The notes beneath the pieces were generated by a model, which saw only the letters and a list, made by a program, of their open reading frames with translations, did not search any database and was not told where the DNA came from. This document shows, piece after piece, positions 34,580-43,792 of a stretch of 64,000 nt of DNA (position 1 is its first letter; each line of letters starts with the position of its first letter). This DNA comes from Gemmatimonadota bacterium (GTDB lineage: Bacteria; Gemmatimonadota; Gemmatimonadetes; Longimicrobiales; Gaopeijiaceae). The stretch is taken from the NCBI GenBank assembly GCA_041390105.1, contig JAWKQO010000001.1, forward strand, positions 1,552,001-1,616,000. Reading direction: 5' to 3'. The position numbers were made by a program, and so were the translations under genes.

Positions 34580-35955
34580 TGGGCGCCCCGGGGTGGGTGG
34601 TCTCCCGCTACAACACCTTCACGGAGTCCGGCCTGCCGGGCACCTGGCTCGGGTTCAACGCCTTCACCGGCGCGCTGCTGGAGCTCGAGGAGGAGGATTG
34701 GAGGCGGGTGGCGCCCCTCGATGGTCGCACGGGATCGCCCGCCCCGGGGAATCTGCCGGCAGAGCTCGAGCGGCGCCTGCAAGCGGCCGGTATGCTGGTG
34801 CCGGCGACGTTCGATGAACGGAAGGCACTGTTCGAGGTCCGAAGACGCGCGCTGGACGCACCGGACGCCCTGCTGTTGACGCTGGCTCCCACGATCCAGT
34901 GCAACTTCCGCTGCACCTACTGCTTCGAGTCGCATCGCCAGGAAGTGATGACGCCCGAGACGGAAGCCCAGCTACTCCGCTTCATCGCGGACAAGGCGGA
35001 GGGCGCACGCGCCATCACCACCACCTGGTTCGGTGGGGAGCCCTTGCTGCAACCGGAGGTGGTGGAGCGGGTGCAGCGCTTCACCAACGCGCTCGGGGAA
35101 GCGCGCGGGCTTCAGATCAAGCGCGGCATCGTCACCAACGGCTACTTCCTGGATCCACCGATGGTAGAGCGCTTGCAGGCACTCGGTGACTGGGAGATGG
35201 TGCAGGTCACCTTGGACGGCCTGCCCGAGGTGCATGATACCCGCCGCGTCCTCATGGGTGGGCAACCGACCTGGGCCCGCATCGTCAGGAATTGCAGGAG
35301 CGCCCTGGACGCCGGCTTTCCGGTGGACCTGCGTGTCAACGTGGACCGACGGAACGCTTCGGCCCTGCCCCAGCTTCTCGATCGGCTGACCTGCGAGGGC
35401 CTGCTCCCCGGTGCGAAGATCTCGATCGGGTTCGTGGTGGCTGCCACCAGCACCTGTTCGCACGTAGCCGATCAGGCGCTCGCGGACGAGGAACGAGCCC
35501 GGCTGTCCACCTGGTTCGACGCGGAGCTGCTCCGCCGGGGATTCCTCCCTCCCGGAGGACTTCCCGCGCCGCTGTGTGGCCCCATGTGCTCCGTGGAATC
35601 TCCGCTCGGGTACGTGGTGGCCCCCAGTGGTCTCCTCTTCAAGTGCTGGAATCAGATCGACGGCACGGTGGAGCAGGCCATCGGCCACGTGTCGGGGGCA
35701 GCCACCCCGAATGCCGCCCGGGAACGGGCCCGCTGGGCGCGCTACGACCCCGCAGGACGCTCGGGCTGCTCGAACTGCTCCGCACTTCCGGTCTGCATGG
35801 GTGGTTGTCCCTGGGAATACGAGCGGCTGGGCCGCGTGCACCGTGGGGAATGCGATCCCTTCCGCTTCTTCCCCAAGGAGCTGGTGACGTTGGCGCACGG
35901 CCGCCTTCGCGCCGCGCGCGCCACGAGGCTGGCGCCGGTCCACAGCGGATCGTAG
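34579..35955 (+). CDS. radical SAM/SPASM peptide maturase
   Basis: A 458-aa enzyme from a GTG that overlaps the precursor stop (TAGTG, 34577-34581); an in-frame ATG at 34534 inside the precursor gene is the alternative. Residues 7-90 form an N-terminal domain (SRYNTFTES...GFNAFTGALLEL), a layout seen in SPASM-type RiPP maturases. The radical SAM cluster motif is CNFRCTYCFE (C108, C112, C115), followed by the GGEPLL SAM contact. The SPASM region has LCGPMCS, FKCWNQ, CSNCSALPVCMGGCPWEYE and GECDPF, enough Cys for two auxiliary [4Fe-4S] clusters. No peptidase or exporter gene is next to it. It should install cross-links or similar changes in the upstream peptide. Confidence 0.9.
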   Translation: MGAPGWVVSRYNTFTESGLPGTWLGFNAFTGALLELEEEDWRRVAPLDGRTGSPAPGNLPAELERRLQAAGMLVPATFDERKALFEVRRRALDAPDALLLTLAPTIQCNFRCTYCFESHRQEVMTPETEAQLLRFIADKAEGARAITTTWFGGEPLLQPEVVERVQRFTNALGEARGLQIKRGIVTNGYFLDPPMVERLQALGDWEMVQVTLDGLPEVHDTRRVLMGGQPTWARIVRNCRSALDAGFPVDLRVNVDRRNASALPQLLDRLTCEGLLPGAKISIGFVVAATSTCSHVADQALADEERARLSTWFDAELLRRGFLPPGGLPAPLCGPMCSVESPLGYVVAPSGLLFKCWNQIDGTVEQAIGHVSGAATPNAARERARWARYDPAGRSGCSNCSALPVCMGGCPWEYERLGRVHRGECDPFRFFPKELVTLAHGRLRAARATRLAPVHSGS

Positions 35956-36043
35956 CCTACCTCCCACGCGCGCCGAGCTCGGGACAGGCGCTCCTGCAGT
36001 GGAGCCGCTCGGTGCGCATCCGTCCGCTCGGAGGAGGTACCCG

Positions 36044-37225
36044 GTGCGCAGAGCTCTGCAGATGAGTGTCCTCGCTGCTGTCCCGCTCTCCCTGGCCGCC
36101 TGCATGGCGGCGGCCGACGGCGCTCCCCTCAGCACCGGCGCCGAGGGTGAGGTACCCCTGTTCGAGGTGGATCCGTTCTGGCCCAAGCCCCTGCCCAACC
36201 ATTGGATCCTGGGCTCGACCATCGGGGTGGGGGTGGACTCGCGCGATCATGTGTTCATCATCCACCGCCGCAACACCTTCAACGAGCGCACCGAGATCGG
36301 CGCCGCCACCGACCCGCCCACCGGTGAGTGCTGCATCCCGGCCCCCAACATCCTGGAGTTCGATCCCGAAGGGAATCTGGTGAACTCATGGGGTGGCGAA
36401 GCGGAAGGCTATACCTGGCCCACCTCCAACCACGGGATCACCCTCGATCCCATGGACAATGTCTGGATCGGTGGGAACGGTGCGGGTGACTCCCACATCC
36501 TCAAGTTCACCCGAGATGGGCGCTTCCTGGCCGAGTACGGCATCCCGGGCCAGGGCGCCAACAGCACGAGCATGGAGCACTTCGGACGGGTGGCCAAGAT
36601 CTCGTTCGACGCGGAGGCGCAGGAGGCGTACGTGGCGGACGGCTACCTGAACCGACGCGTCGCGGTCCTCGACATCAACACCGGAGCGATCAAGCGTTTC
36701 TGGGGCGCCTACGGCAATGTGCCCAGCGACGAGGACATTGGCCGCTACGACCCCAACGCCCCGCTCGCGCAGCAGTTCCGTACGCCGGTCCACTGCGCCG
36801 AGCCCACGCACGATGGTCTGCTCTACGTCTGCGATCGGCCCAACGACCGCATCCAGGTCTTCCGGAAGGACGGCACCTTCGTGAAGGAGAAGCAGATCGC
36901 GCCGCTCACCCTCGGGGACGGCTCCGTGTGGGACATCGCCTTCTCGCGTGATCCCGAGCAGCGCTTCCTCTATCTGGCGGACGGGAAGAACGAGAAGGTG
37001 TACGTCATGGACCGGCAGTCGCTGGAGGTGCTGACCAGCTTCGGAGACGGTGGCCGGCAACCGGGTCAGTTCTTCGCGGTGCACTCCATCGCCACCGACT
37101 CCCGCGGCAACATCTACACGACGGAGACCTACGAAGGGAAGCGGGTGCAGAAGTTCGTGTACAAAGGGATGGGTCCGGTGGCGGCCGAGAACCAGGGCCC
37201 CCCGTGGCCGCGCGGAGAACGCTAG
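36044..37225 (+). CDS. NHL-repeat beta-propeller lipoprotein
   Basis: A 393-aa protein beginning at a GTG with GGAGGAGGT upstream; an earlier in-frame GTG at 35999 is less likely. The N-terminus has a lipobox (LSLAAC, Cys near residue 19). NHL-type blades follow: GVGVDSRDHVFIIHR, NHGITLDPMDNVWIGGNG, YVADGYLNRRVAVLD, CDRPNDRIQVFRKDG, YLADGKNEKVYVMDR, SIATDSRGNIYTTETYEGKRVQKF. Two adjacent Cys occur at GECCIP. It is related in type to the NHL protein at 31583-32608, so two propeller proteins flank the RiPP-like locus. It lies 88 bases after the maturase gene and could be cotranscribed. Confidence 0.85.
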   Translation: MRRALQMSVLAAVPLSLAACMAAADGAPLSTGAEGEVPLFEVDPFWPKPLPNHWILGSTIGVGVDSRDHVFIIHRRNTFNERTEIGAATDPPTGECCIPAPNILEFDPEGNLVNSWGGEAEGYTWPTSNHGITLDPMDNVWIGGNGAGDSHILKFTRDGRFLAEYGIPGQGANSTSMEHFGRVAKISFDAEAQEAYVADGYLNRRVAVLDINTGAIKRFWGAYGNVPSDEDIGRYDPNAPLAQQFRTPVHCAEPTHDGLLYVCDRPNDRIQVFRKDGTFVKEKQIAPLTLGDGSVWDIAFSRDPEQRFLYLADGKNEKVYVMDRQSLEVLTSFGDGGRQPGQFFAVHSIATDSRGNIYTTETYEGKRVQKFVYKGMGPVAAENQGPPWPRGER

Positions 37226-37231
37226 GGACGC

Positions 37232-38206
37232 TCAGCGGACCTCCCCCATCCGCACCAGCTCGGCTTCGGCCGCGATGCGGCCGAAGCCCGGCCACCAGGG
37301 ATCGGCGGCGAGCTCCTCCAGAATCCCCCGGGCCCCGGCGGTGTCGCCCTGCGCCAACCGCTGGTTGGCCACGGCGAACCCTACCGTCTCCAAGCGGTAG
37401 AGGCCTGACTCGACGCCCTCCAGCAACTCGGCCTCGGTCTTGAGCCCCTTCCGCCAGAGCAGGTCGTGGTAGTAGGCGATGTTCTCCTCGACCGGCCAAC
37501 CCGAGTCGACATTGGCGACCAACATGCCGGCCTCCTGGTCCCGCCCGGCGCGGAGCAAGGCCCGGACCGCCCACTCGGTCATGGCCACTCGCGACTCCAG
37601 GTCGGCGTCGTTCTGGCTACAGCTGCGGAAGCTCTCGCTTTGCGCAGCCCGCGCTCCGTCGTCCTCCGCCAACCCCAGGCAGCGCAGGTAGGCGTCGGCG
37701 GCTTCGTCGAAGTGCCCGGCCAGGAAGTGGGCCAGACCAAGGTGGTAGGCGACGTCCCAATTGTAGGGGGCCAGCTCGCGAGCACGCGCCAGGTCGGCGA
37801 TGCCCCTGTCGAACTCCCGCACGGACAGATGGCGATGCCCGCGGAAGCGAGGAGCCCGCCAGTCCTGGGGCGCCAACTCCATGGCCCGCGTGTAGAGCGC
37901 CATCGCCTGACGGTACTGCCAGACGTTGCGTCGTTCGCGGCCCGCGGCGATCAGGAGCTCGACGTCGTCCGGGGCACCCGACAACGCGGAGTCCGCACGA
38001 GCGACCGCCCCGCTCGTGTCGGGCTGCGCGAACAGGGGCTCGCCCAGAAGCGAGGTGGCTTGTGGCTCGCTGAGTGGATCCTGGGCGAGGACGGCCCGAA
38101 CCGTCGCGGCGCCCGTTGGGCGATCGGACGCGGCCTTACCACAGGCGGCGAGGCCGAAGAGCAGCAGGAGCGCAGCAAACGGCCGCCAGGTCGCTCGCCA
38201 GAGCAT
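37232..38206 (-). CDS. TPR-repeat lipoprotein
   Basis: A 324-aa protein starting at 38206 with GGAGG upstream. The signal ends in a lipobox (LFGLAACG, Cys near residue 22). Residues 50-290 hold helical TPR-like pairs, such as YRQAMALYTRAMELAPQDW, FDRGIADLARARELAPYNWDVAYHLGLAHFLAGHFDEAADAY and QDTAGARGILEELA-like ends. Probably a periplasm-facing scaffold. It converges on the NHL lipoprotein gene with only 6 bases between stops. Confidence 0.82.
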   Translation of the reverse strand: MLWRATWRPFAALLLLFGLAACGKAASDRPTGAATVRAVLAQDPLSEPQATSLLGEPLFAQPDTSGAVARADSALSGAPDDVELLIAAGRERRNVWQYRQAMALYTRAMELAPQDWRAPRFRGHRHLSVREFDRGIADLARARELAPYNWDVAYHLGLAHFLAGHFDEAADAYLRCLGLAEDDGARAAQSESFRSCSQNDADLESRVAMTEWAVRALLRAGRDQEAGMLVANVDSGWPVEENIAYYHDLLWRKGLKTEAELLEGVESGLYRLETVGFAVANQRLAQGDTAGARGILEELAADPWWPGFGRIAAEAELVRMGEVR

Positions 38207-38319
38207 CGGTTCCTCCTGGAAGAAGGTGCACCGGGGCCCCGTACTCCAGGCCCGTACTCCGCCAAGTGTCGAGCGTCCGGCGTCCTCCGGCAAATGCCCG
38301 GGGGCGCCTCGCACCCGGG

Positions 38320-39399
38320 CTAGGGCTCGGCGAAGGCGGGGGGGCCCACCCTCGCGCGCACCACGAAGATGCGGTCGCGCCGCTCCAGGAATGCGGTCAC
38401 GCAGGCCGGGTCGAACTGGCTGCCCGCTCCATCTGCCAGGTAGGTGAGGGCCCGCTCCCGGTCCCAGGCCTCCTTGTAGGGGCGGCTGCTCGTCAAGGCA
38501 TCGAAGACATCCGCCACCGCTACGATCCGGCCCGAGATCGGAATCTCCTCCCCGCGCAAACCATGCGGGTAGCCCTGCCCGTCCCAGCGCTCGTGGTGCG
38601 ACAGGGCGATCTCGGCTGCCAACTGCAGCAGGTCGGAGCTGCTCCCATCGAGGATCGCGTGGCCGATGCTCGTGTGGGTTTTCATGACCTCGTACTCGCT
38701 CGGATCGAGGCGACCGGGCTTGTGCACGATCTCGTCCGGGATGCCGATCTTGCCGATGTCGTGCATCGGTGCTGCCAAGGACAAGGCTTCCCGCTGTACC
38801 CGTCCGATGTCCATCCCTTCCGCAACCAGATCGGCGTAGTCAGCGATACGTACCAGGTGGGCATGCGTATCGGAGTCGCGATACTCGGCGGCGCGCGCCA
38901 GTCGCAGGATGGTCTCCCGCTCCCGCTCCCGAATCACGCCGACGGCTCGGGCCACCTCCAGGGACAGCTGCTCGTTGCGGCGCTGTTGCGCTCGTTGACC
39001 CTCCCGCAACGCCAACATGTTGCGAACCCGGCTCCGCACTTCATGGCCATCGAAGGGCTTGCGGATGAAGTCGTGCGCGCCAGCGTCGAGGGCTGCCAGC
39101 CGCAGGTCAGGATCTTCGATGCCGGTGATCATCAACACCGGGATCTCGGCCGTACGGGGATCGCTGCGGAGACGACGCAGCAGTGCCAGGCCGTTCAGGC
39201 CGGGCATGTCGAAATCGGTGATGACCAGGTCGGGCACCTGTCGCTCCATCCAGGCGACTGCGTCCAGCGGATCTGTGAAGGCTTCGCGCCGAGCGGACGA
39301 GAACATCCCGATCAACTCATCCAGCAGATGTACCGCCAATACATCGTCGTCCACGAGCAGCACCGTCAATGGCTCTGTGCGCGCAGCGAGCGAGATCAT
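38320..39399 (-). CDS. HD-GYP response regulator (cyclic-di-GMP phosphodiesterase type)
   Basis: A 359-aa protein from the ATG at 39399 (GGAGG before it). The receiver domain covers about 10-130, with acidic pocket VDDD (17-19), phospho-acceptor D62 in ITDFDMPG and K114 in IRKPF. The HD-GYP domain covers about 160-345: HDIGKIGIPDEIVHKPG with H213/D214, then HHERWDGQGYP (268-278) and GLRGEEIP. The GYP motif is intact, so c-di-GMP hydrolysis is expected. The gene follows the hybrid kinase by 13 bases; the kinase's Hpt domain probably phosphorylates D62. Confidence 0.94.
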   Translation of the reverse strand: MISLAARTEPLTVLLVDDDVLAVHLLDELIGMFSSARREAFTDPLDAVAWMERQVPDLVITDFDMPGLNGLALLRRLRSDPRTAEIPVLMITGIEDPDLRLAALDAGAHDFIRKPFDGHEVRSRVRNMLALREGQRAQQRRNEQLSLEVARAVGVIRERERETILRLARAAEYRDSDTHAHLVRIADYADLVAEGMDIGRVQREALSLAAPMHDIGKIGIPDEIVHKPGRLDPSEYEVMKTHTSIGHAILDGSSSDLLQLAAEIALSHHERWDGQGYPHGLRGEEIPISGRIVAVADVFDALTSSRPYKEAWDRERALTYLADGAGSQFDPACVTAFLERRDRIFVVRARVGPPAFAEP

Positions 39400-39412
39400 C
39401 GAGCCTCCACCC

Positions 39413-42172
39413 TCAGTACTCCAGTGCGAACGCCTGCACGCTCGCGAACTCCGCCACCAGGTCGCCCAGGACGGCTCCGACAGCCGCCAGATCCTCGCAG
39501 GCGGCAGCACGCTCGATCTCGGCCGCCAGCTCTGCCAGTCGCGCCGCGCCGATCATCGCGGCCGATCCCTTGGTCTTGTGGGCGAGCCGGCGGATGTCGT
39601 CCGAGTGACCGGCCTCCAACGCGTCCTTGAGGGCCTCCATCTGGGTCTCGGTGACGTCCGCGAAGATGTGCAGGTACTTGCGGATCTTCGTCTCGTCCCC
39701 GCCCAGCATGGTGCCGAGGCGGTGGAGGTCCACCACCGTCTCGCTTCCAGCCGACGGAGTGGTCCCCTCCGGGGCCGACAGGTCTTCCGACGGTGCCTGC
39801 TCCGGGTGGGCCCAGCGCTGCACCATGTCCAACAGCTCGGCGGGCATGAATGGCTTGGCCAGATAGTCGTCCATGCCCGCGGCCATGCACGTCTCCCGGT
39901 CCCCGGTGATCGCGTTCGCCGTGAGCGCGACAATGGGAACGGGCTTCGCGCGCCGACCCCACTCTCGGCGGCGGATGGTCCTCGTGGCTTCGATGCCGTC
40001 CATCTCCGGCATCTGGCAGTCCATGAGAACGACGTCGAACTCGGCTCGGAAACGCGCGTCGACCGCCTCCACACCGTTCTCGACGACTTCCACGGTGTAT
40101 CCCGCCTGCGTGAGCACCTCGACGGCCAACTGTCGATTGACCTCGTGATCCTCCGCCAGGAGCAGGTGACCGCGGCGTGGGCCGCTGCGCGGCAACGTCG
40201 CGGCCCGGGGATGACTGGTGAGCGGCGCCTGCAGACGTCCCAGCGCCAGCCCCAGCACGCTGAGCAGCTCGTCACGTCGGACCGGCCGTTCCACACACCC
40301 GTCGACGGTCACGGCGGCGCTGAGCCGCTCTCCTACCGGCGCCATCACGATGATCCTGACGCCGTCCAGGCGCCCCTGACCGCGGAGCGCGCCCACTCGC
40401 TCGCGGGTCGCCCACTCCGACGGGAGGAGCATCACGTCCGGCAGCTGGCCCTTCGCGTCGGCACCGAGTCGCTCAGCGAGCCGTTCCTCCTCTGCGACCA
40501 GATCCACGGCCGCGCCCCGCGCCACCAGGTGATGAAGGATCTGCTTGCGTTCCTCGTCCAGGGGCACGAGGCCTACGACGCGGAAGCCGGCGAGCAGGCG
40601 CTCGTGGGGGAGTGAGGTGTCCCCACCGGCCGCCTGCAGTGGGAGCCAGAACCAGAAGGTGCTCCCCTGCCCCGGTACGGAACGCACGCCCACCTCGCCT
40701 CCCATCTTCTCGACCAAGCGGCGGACGATGGACAGTCCGAGACCGGTGCCACCGAAACGACGTGTCGTCGAGGCGTCCGCTTGGGTGAACGGCTGGAAGA
40801 GGCGCGCCTGCACGTCGGGCGCAAGACCGATCCCGGTGTCCACGACCTCGAACTGCACCCGGTCCCCCTCGGCGGCAGTTTCACGACGCACGTGCACGTG
40901 GACACCCCCTTCGGTCGTGAACTTCACGGCGTTGTCCAGGAGGTTCTGCAGGATCTGCCGCGTGCGCACCGGGTCGCCCACAACGCGGTCCGGCACCGTC
41001 TCCTCGATGAGGCAGGAGAGGGTCAGGCCCCGGCGGCGCGCGCGTTCGGCCACCAGCCGAACGACCTCTTCGGTCGTTTCGCGCAGAGGATAGGGGATCG
41101 ACTCCGTCTCGATCTTGCCCGCTTCGAGCTTCGAAAAGTCCAGGATGTCGTTGATCACCGTGAGGAGCGCTCGGGCGGATCCGTCGGCGGTGCGCAGGTA
41201 CTCCTGTTGCTTGGGAGTCAGGCCGGTGTCGCCCAAGAGGGCCAGCATCCCCAGGACGCCGTTCATCGGTGTGCGGATCTCATGGCTCATGGCCGCGAGG
41301 AAGTCCGCTTTGGCGCGGGCCGCTGCCACCGCCTCGTCGCGCGCGCGCGCCAGCGAGCGTCCTCGATCCTCGAGCTCGGCGAGCATCGCGCGCAGACGCC
41401 CCACCATCACGCCGAACGCCCGAGCCAGCCGCCCGACCTCATCGCCACCGCCCGGCCGGATCGTCACCTCCAGGTCACCACGGGCCACTCGATCGGCAGC
41501 GTTACGCAGCGTTCGCAGCGGGGTCGTGATGCGGTGGGCGAAGAACATCGCCAACGCCGATCCGAGGGCCAACGCCGCCAGGGAAACCAGAAGCGCGGTC
41601 CACCGGAAGCGGTCGATCTCGGCAAGCGTCGCTTCCAGCGAGGTGGCGAGGCTCAGCGTCCCGAGGGAGCGCTCCTGGAAGACCACCGGTACGCTGAGGC
41701 GCACCAGACCCCCGCCTTCGCGGATCTGCCCGAGGTGAGCGAGTTCGTTGGCGATGTCGATGGGGCGATCATCGGGGTTGTAGCTGGCGAAGATCTGTCC
41801 CCCCGGATCGACCACGTGTACGTAGGCCAGGGACTGGTCCTGCTTCGCCCAGTTCACAGCGGCCTGCACAGCGCTGAGCTGATTGAGCTCCAGCCCGATC
41901 CCCACGCTCAGGGCCACCATCTCCGCGAGCAGTGTGGTCTGCGCCCGCATGGCATCCAGCGCGGCCCGCCGCTGACGCCCTGGATAGTAGATGGTCGTGA
42001 AAACGGTGATGAGGAACAGCACCAGGACGGTGCTTGCCATCACCTTGCCGCGAATGGACAGGAAGGGCCGGCCCCTCAGGGCGCGGTCCTGCGCGGCCTC
42101 GCTGCGACGGGGGTCCGGGAGCGGGTCGCCCGGCAGAGTGCCGCCGGCCTCAGGGGATCGGGTAGCGCGCAT
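39413..42172 (-). CDS. hybrid sensor histidine kinase with receiver and Hpt domains
   Basis: A 919-aa membrane kinase. Two transmembrane helices (about 44-63 and 192-212) bracket a periplasmic sensor of about 130 residues; HAMP (213-265) leads to HisKA with MSHEIRTPMNG (H297) and a HATPase domain (NAVKFT, DTGIGL, FGGTGLGLSI). A degenerate receiver-like segment follows (about 545-670), then a full receiver with LLLAEDHEVN and VVLMDCQMPEMDG (D718), and an Hpt domain with RRLAHKTKGSA (H865). This is a His-Asp-His relay of the BarA/ArcB type that should end at the HD-GYP regulator next door. The start overlaps the upstream gene by 23 bases. Confidence 0.94.
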   Translation of the reverse strand: MRATRSPEAGGTLPGDPLPDPRRSEAAQDRALRGRPFLSIRGKVMASTVLVLFLITVFTTIYYPGRQRRAALDAMRAQTTLLAEMVALSVGIGLELNQLSAVQAAVNWAKQDQSLAYVHVVDPGGQIFASYNPDDRPIDIANELAHLGQIREGGGLVRLSVPVVFQERSLGTLSLATSLEATLAEIDRFRWTALLVSLAALALGSALAMFFAHRITTPLRTLRNAADRVARGDLEVTIRPGGGDEVGRLARAFGVMVGRLRAMLAELEDRGRSLARARDEAVAAARAKADFLAAMSHEIRTPMNGVLGMLALLGDTGLTPKQQEYLRTADGSARALLTVINDILDFSKLEAGKIETESIPYPLRETTEEVVRLVAERARRRGLTLSCLIEETVPDRVVGDPVRTRQILQNLLDNAVKFTTEGGVHVHVRRETAAEGDRVQFEVVDTGIGLAPDVQARLFQPFTQADASTTRRFGGTGLGLSIVRRLVEKMGGEVGVRSVPGQGSTFWFWLPLQAAGGDTSLPHERLLAGFRVVGLVPLDEERKQILHHLVARGAAVDLVAEEERLAERLGADAKGQLPDVMLLPSEWATRERVGALRGQGRLDGVRIIVMAPVGERLSAAVTVDGCVERPVRRDELLSVLGLALGRLQAPLTSHPRAATLPRSGPRRGHLLLAEDHEVNRQLAVEVLTQAGYTVEVVENGVEAVDARFRAEFDVVLMDCQMPEMDGIEATRTIRRREWGRRAKPVPIVALTANAITGDRETCMAAGMDDYLAKPFMPAELLDMVQRWAHPEQAPSEDLSAPEGTTPSAGSETVVDLHRLGTMLGGDETKIRKYLHIFADVTETQMEALKDALEAGHSDDIRRLAHKTKGSAAMIGAARLAELAAEIERAAACEDLAAVGAVLGDLVAEFASVQAFALEY

Positions 42173-42626
42173 CGCCCGGGCGTCTCCCGTCGATCGGCAC
42201 GGCTTTCACGCTGCGATCCACGGCAGCTGCGGGAAGGAAGGCGACCGCGCCGGGATGGGTCGCCACATAGTGCTTCAGGTCCTCCGGGCTTCGAAACTCG
42301 ATCGGTGGCGTCCCGGAATCCCCTGCGAACACCCGTGCAACCCAGTGGCGTTTGAGCCGGTCCTCTCCCATCCCCGCCACGGTGCGATAGAAGCGGCCCC
42401 GCTCCTCCGCCGACTCCAGCAGGATCACGCGCTCCCGGTTTGCGAACAGCGTGGTGTTCCCCAGGTAGAGCCGGCGAAGCTCCTCGAGCGTGAACCCGTC
42501 CACCGGGTTGTCGGGATGGACGATCACGGCAATGGGCTGGGTCGCCTGCGCCGGGGTCGGGTCCTGCCGGGCGGGCACGAAGCCCAGCGTCGCTCCCAGC
42601 AGCGTTCCGATCAGGAGTGCTTTCAT
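42150..42626 (-). CDS. small periplasmic PstS/PBP-like solute-binding domain protein
   Basis: A 158-aa protein from the ATG at 42626, six bases after GGAG; an alternative ATG at 42638 overlaps the upstream stop. Signal peptide about residues 1-22. IAVIVHPDNPVDGFTLEELRRLYLGNTTLF and WVARVFAGDSGTPPIEF, then VATHPGAVAFLP, follow the PBP-like (phosphate-binding PstS-type) pattern of short single-domain proteins. Located between an outer-membrane barrel gene and the hybrid kinase, it could be the ligand-binding partner of that kinase. The ligand is not known; phosphate or another oxyanion is a guess. Confidence 0.82.
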   Translation of the reverse strand: MKALLIGTLLGATLGFVPARQDPTPAQATQPIAVIVHPDNPVDGFTLEELRRLYLGNTTLFANRERVILLESAEERGRFYRTVAGMGEDRLKRHWVARVFAGDSGTPPIEFRSPEDLKHYVATHPGAVAFLPAAAVDRSVKAVPIDGRRPGDARYPIP

Positions 42627-42637
42627 CGGGCGCTCCA

Positions 42638-43792
42638 TCAGAAGCTGAACTGGGCGCCGAACTGCAACAGGCGCGTGCGGGGTTGGGGGCTCATCCGCGT
42701 GAAGAGGACCTGCAGGAAATCCTGCTGGTTCAGCTCCGCGAAGAGATTCCCTTCAGTCCAGTGGATGGAGGACTTGAGCCCAAACTCCGGGCTCACCCAA
42801 TAGTTGACGCCCATGGCCCACTCGCGGTGGTGCGTGAGGTCGCCGGGGGCTGTCGCCGGCGGAGGTAGCGTGACCTTCACGTCGAACCAACTCCACTGTC
42901 CTGCGACCTGCCAGTTGCCCCCGATGAACTGGGCCACCTCTACGTATGCACTGGTGGCCCGGTCGTCGGTGCCCGGGATCTTGTCGATCTGACGCGCGAT
43001 CTCTCCGCGCACCCAGGTCCGGTCGATCACGTATTCGGCCTGTCCCGCGTACACATGGTATCGCAGCGTCGAGCTTGGTGAGGTATACGATTCCGGCCGC
43101 CCCGAATAAGCAGAAGCACCGATGCGCAGCCCATCGACGGGCGCCTCGATGACGAGCCGCCCCCCGATCACTGCCTCGCTCTCGAAGAGCACGTCGCTGA
43201 CTCTGGCCGCGCTGTCCGCTGCAGCCGAACTGATGAGCGCCAGCGCCGATTCCTCTTGCTCGAACTCGATTCCGCCGCCGTAGAGGTCGTAGTCGAGGCC
43301 CCACCGGTTGGAGAGTGAGACGCTGCCGCTGAGGCCTACCCCTCGGTAGGACTTGCTGGCGATGGCCACCGGTCCATAGATGACCTGGGGCAAGTTGAGG
43401 AACGGGCGGACCGTTCCCAGCCCCGCGACCTCCGAGTAGATCCCGAACGGGTGCTTGACCTTGCCAACGCGGACGTGCAGGGCCGGGTTCAGCTCCCAGT
43501 CCGCGAACGCGTAGTCGAGGCTCGTGCTCGACCCATCGAATCCGTTGCGAAGGAACAATTGCGCGTTGAGCTGCACGGCGGGAATGCCCGTGCTGGTGAG
43601 CTTCAGCGCGAAGTTGGTCTTGGAGTATTCGCCGTCGTCGTCCGCCCCCAGGAATCGGTTGACCGAGGTCTGGCCGAAAGACCAGCCGCCGAAACCGTGG
43701 ATGTCGACCGGCCGGATGTCCTGCGCGGTCAAGGGGGACGTCGCGAGTACGGCGACAAGGCAGAGCCCAACACTGCCTTGCAGCGTGCGCAT
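42638..43792 (-). CDS. outer-membrane beta-barrel (porin-like) protein
   Basis: A 384-aa protein with a signal peptide ending near SPLTAQ (about residue 24) and alternating-polarity strands throughout, ending in LLQFGAQFSF with the terminal Phe used by the BAM machinery. KVKHPFGIYSEVAGLGTVRPFLNLP (about 117-141) resembles the plug or constriction part of phosphate/oxyanion-type porins. The opening GFGGWSFGQT is also typical of such barrels. It starts a four-gene minus-strand unit with the PBP-like protein, hybrid kinase and HD-GYP regulator. GGAG precedes the ATG. Confidence 0.82.
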   Translation of the reverse strand: MRTLQGSVGLCLVAVLATSPLTAQDIRPVDIHGFGGWSFGQTSVNRFLGADDDGEYSKTNFALKLTSTGIPAVQLNAQLFLRNGFDGSSTSLDYAFADWELNPALHVRVGKVKHPFGIYSEVAGLGTVRPFLNLPQVIYGPVAIASKSYRGVGLSGSVSLSNRWGLDYDLYGGGIEFEQEESALALISSAAADSAARVSDVLFESEAVIGGRLVIEAPVDGLRIGASAYSGRPESYTSPSSTLRYHVYAGQAEYVIDRTWVRGEIARQIDKIPGTDDRATSAYVEVAQFIGGNWQVAGQWSWFDVKVTLPPPATAPGDLTHHREWAMGVNYWVSPEFGLKSSIHWTEGNLFAELNQQDFLQVLFTRMSPQPRTRLLQFGAQFSF

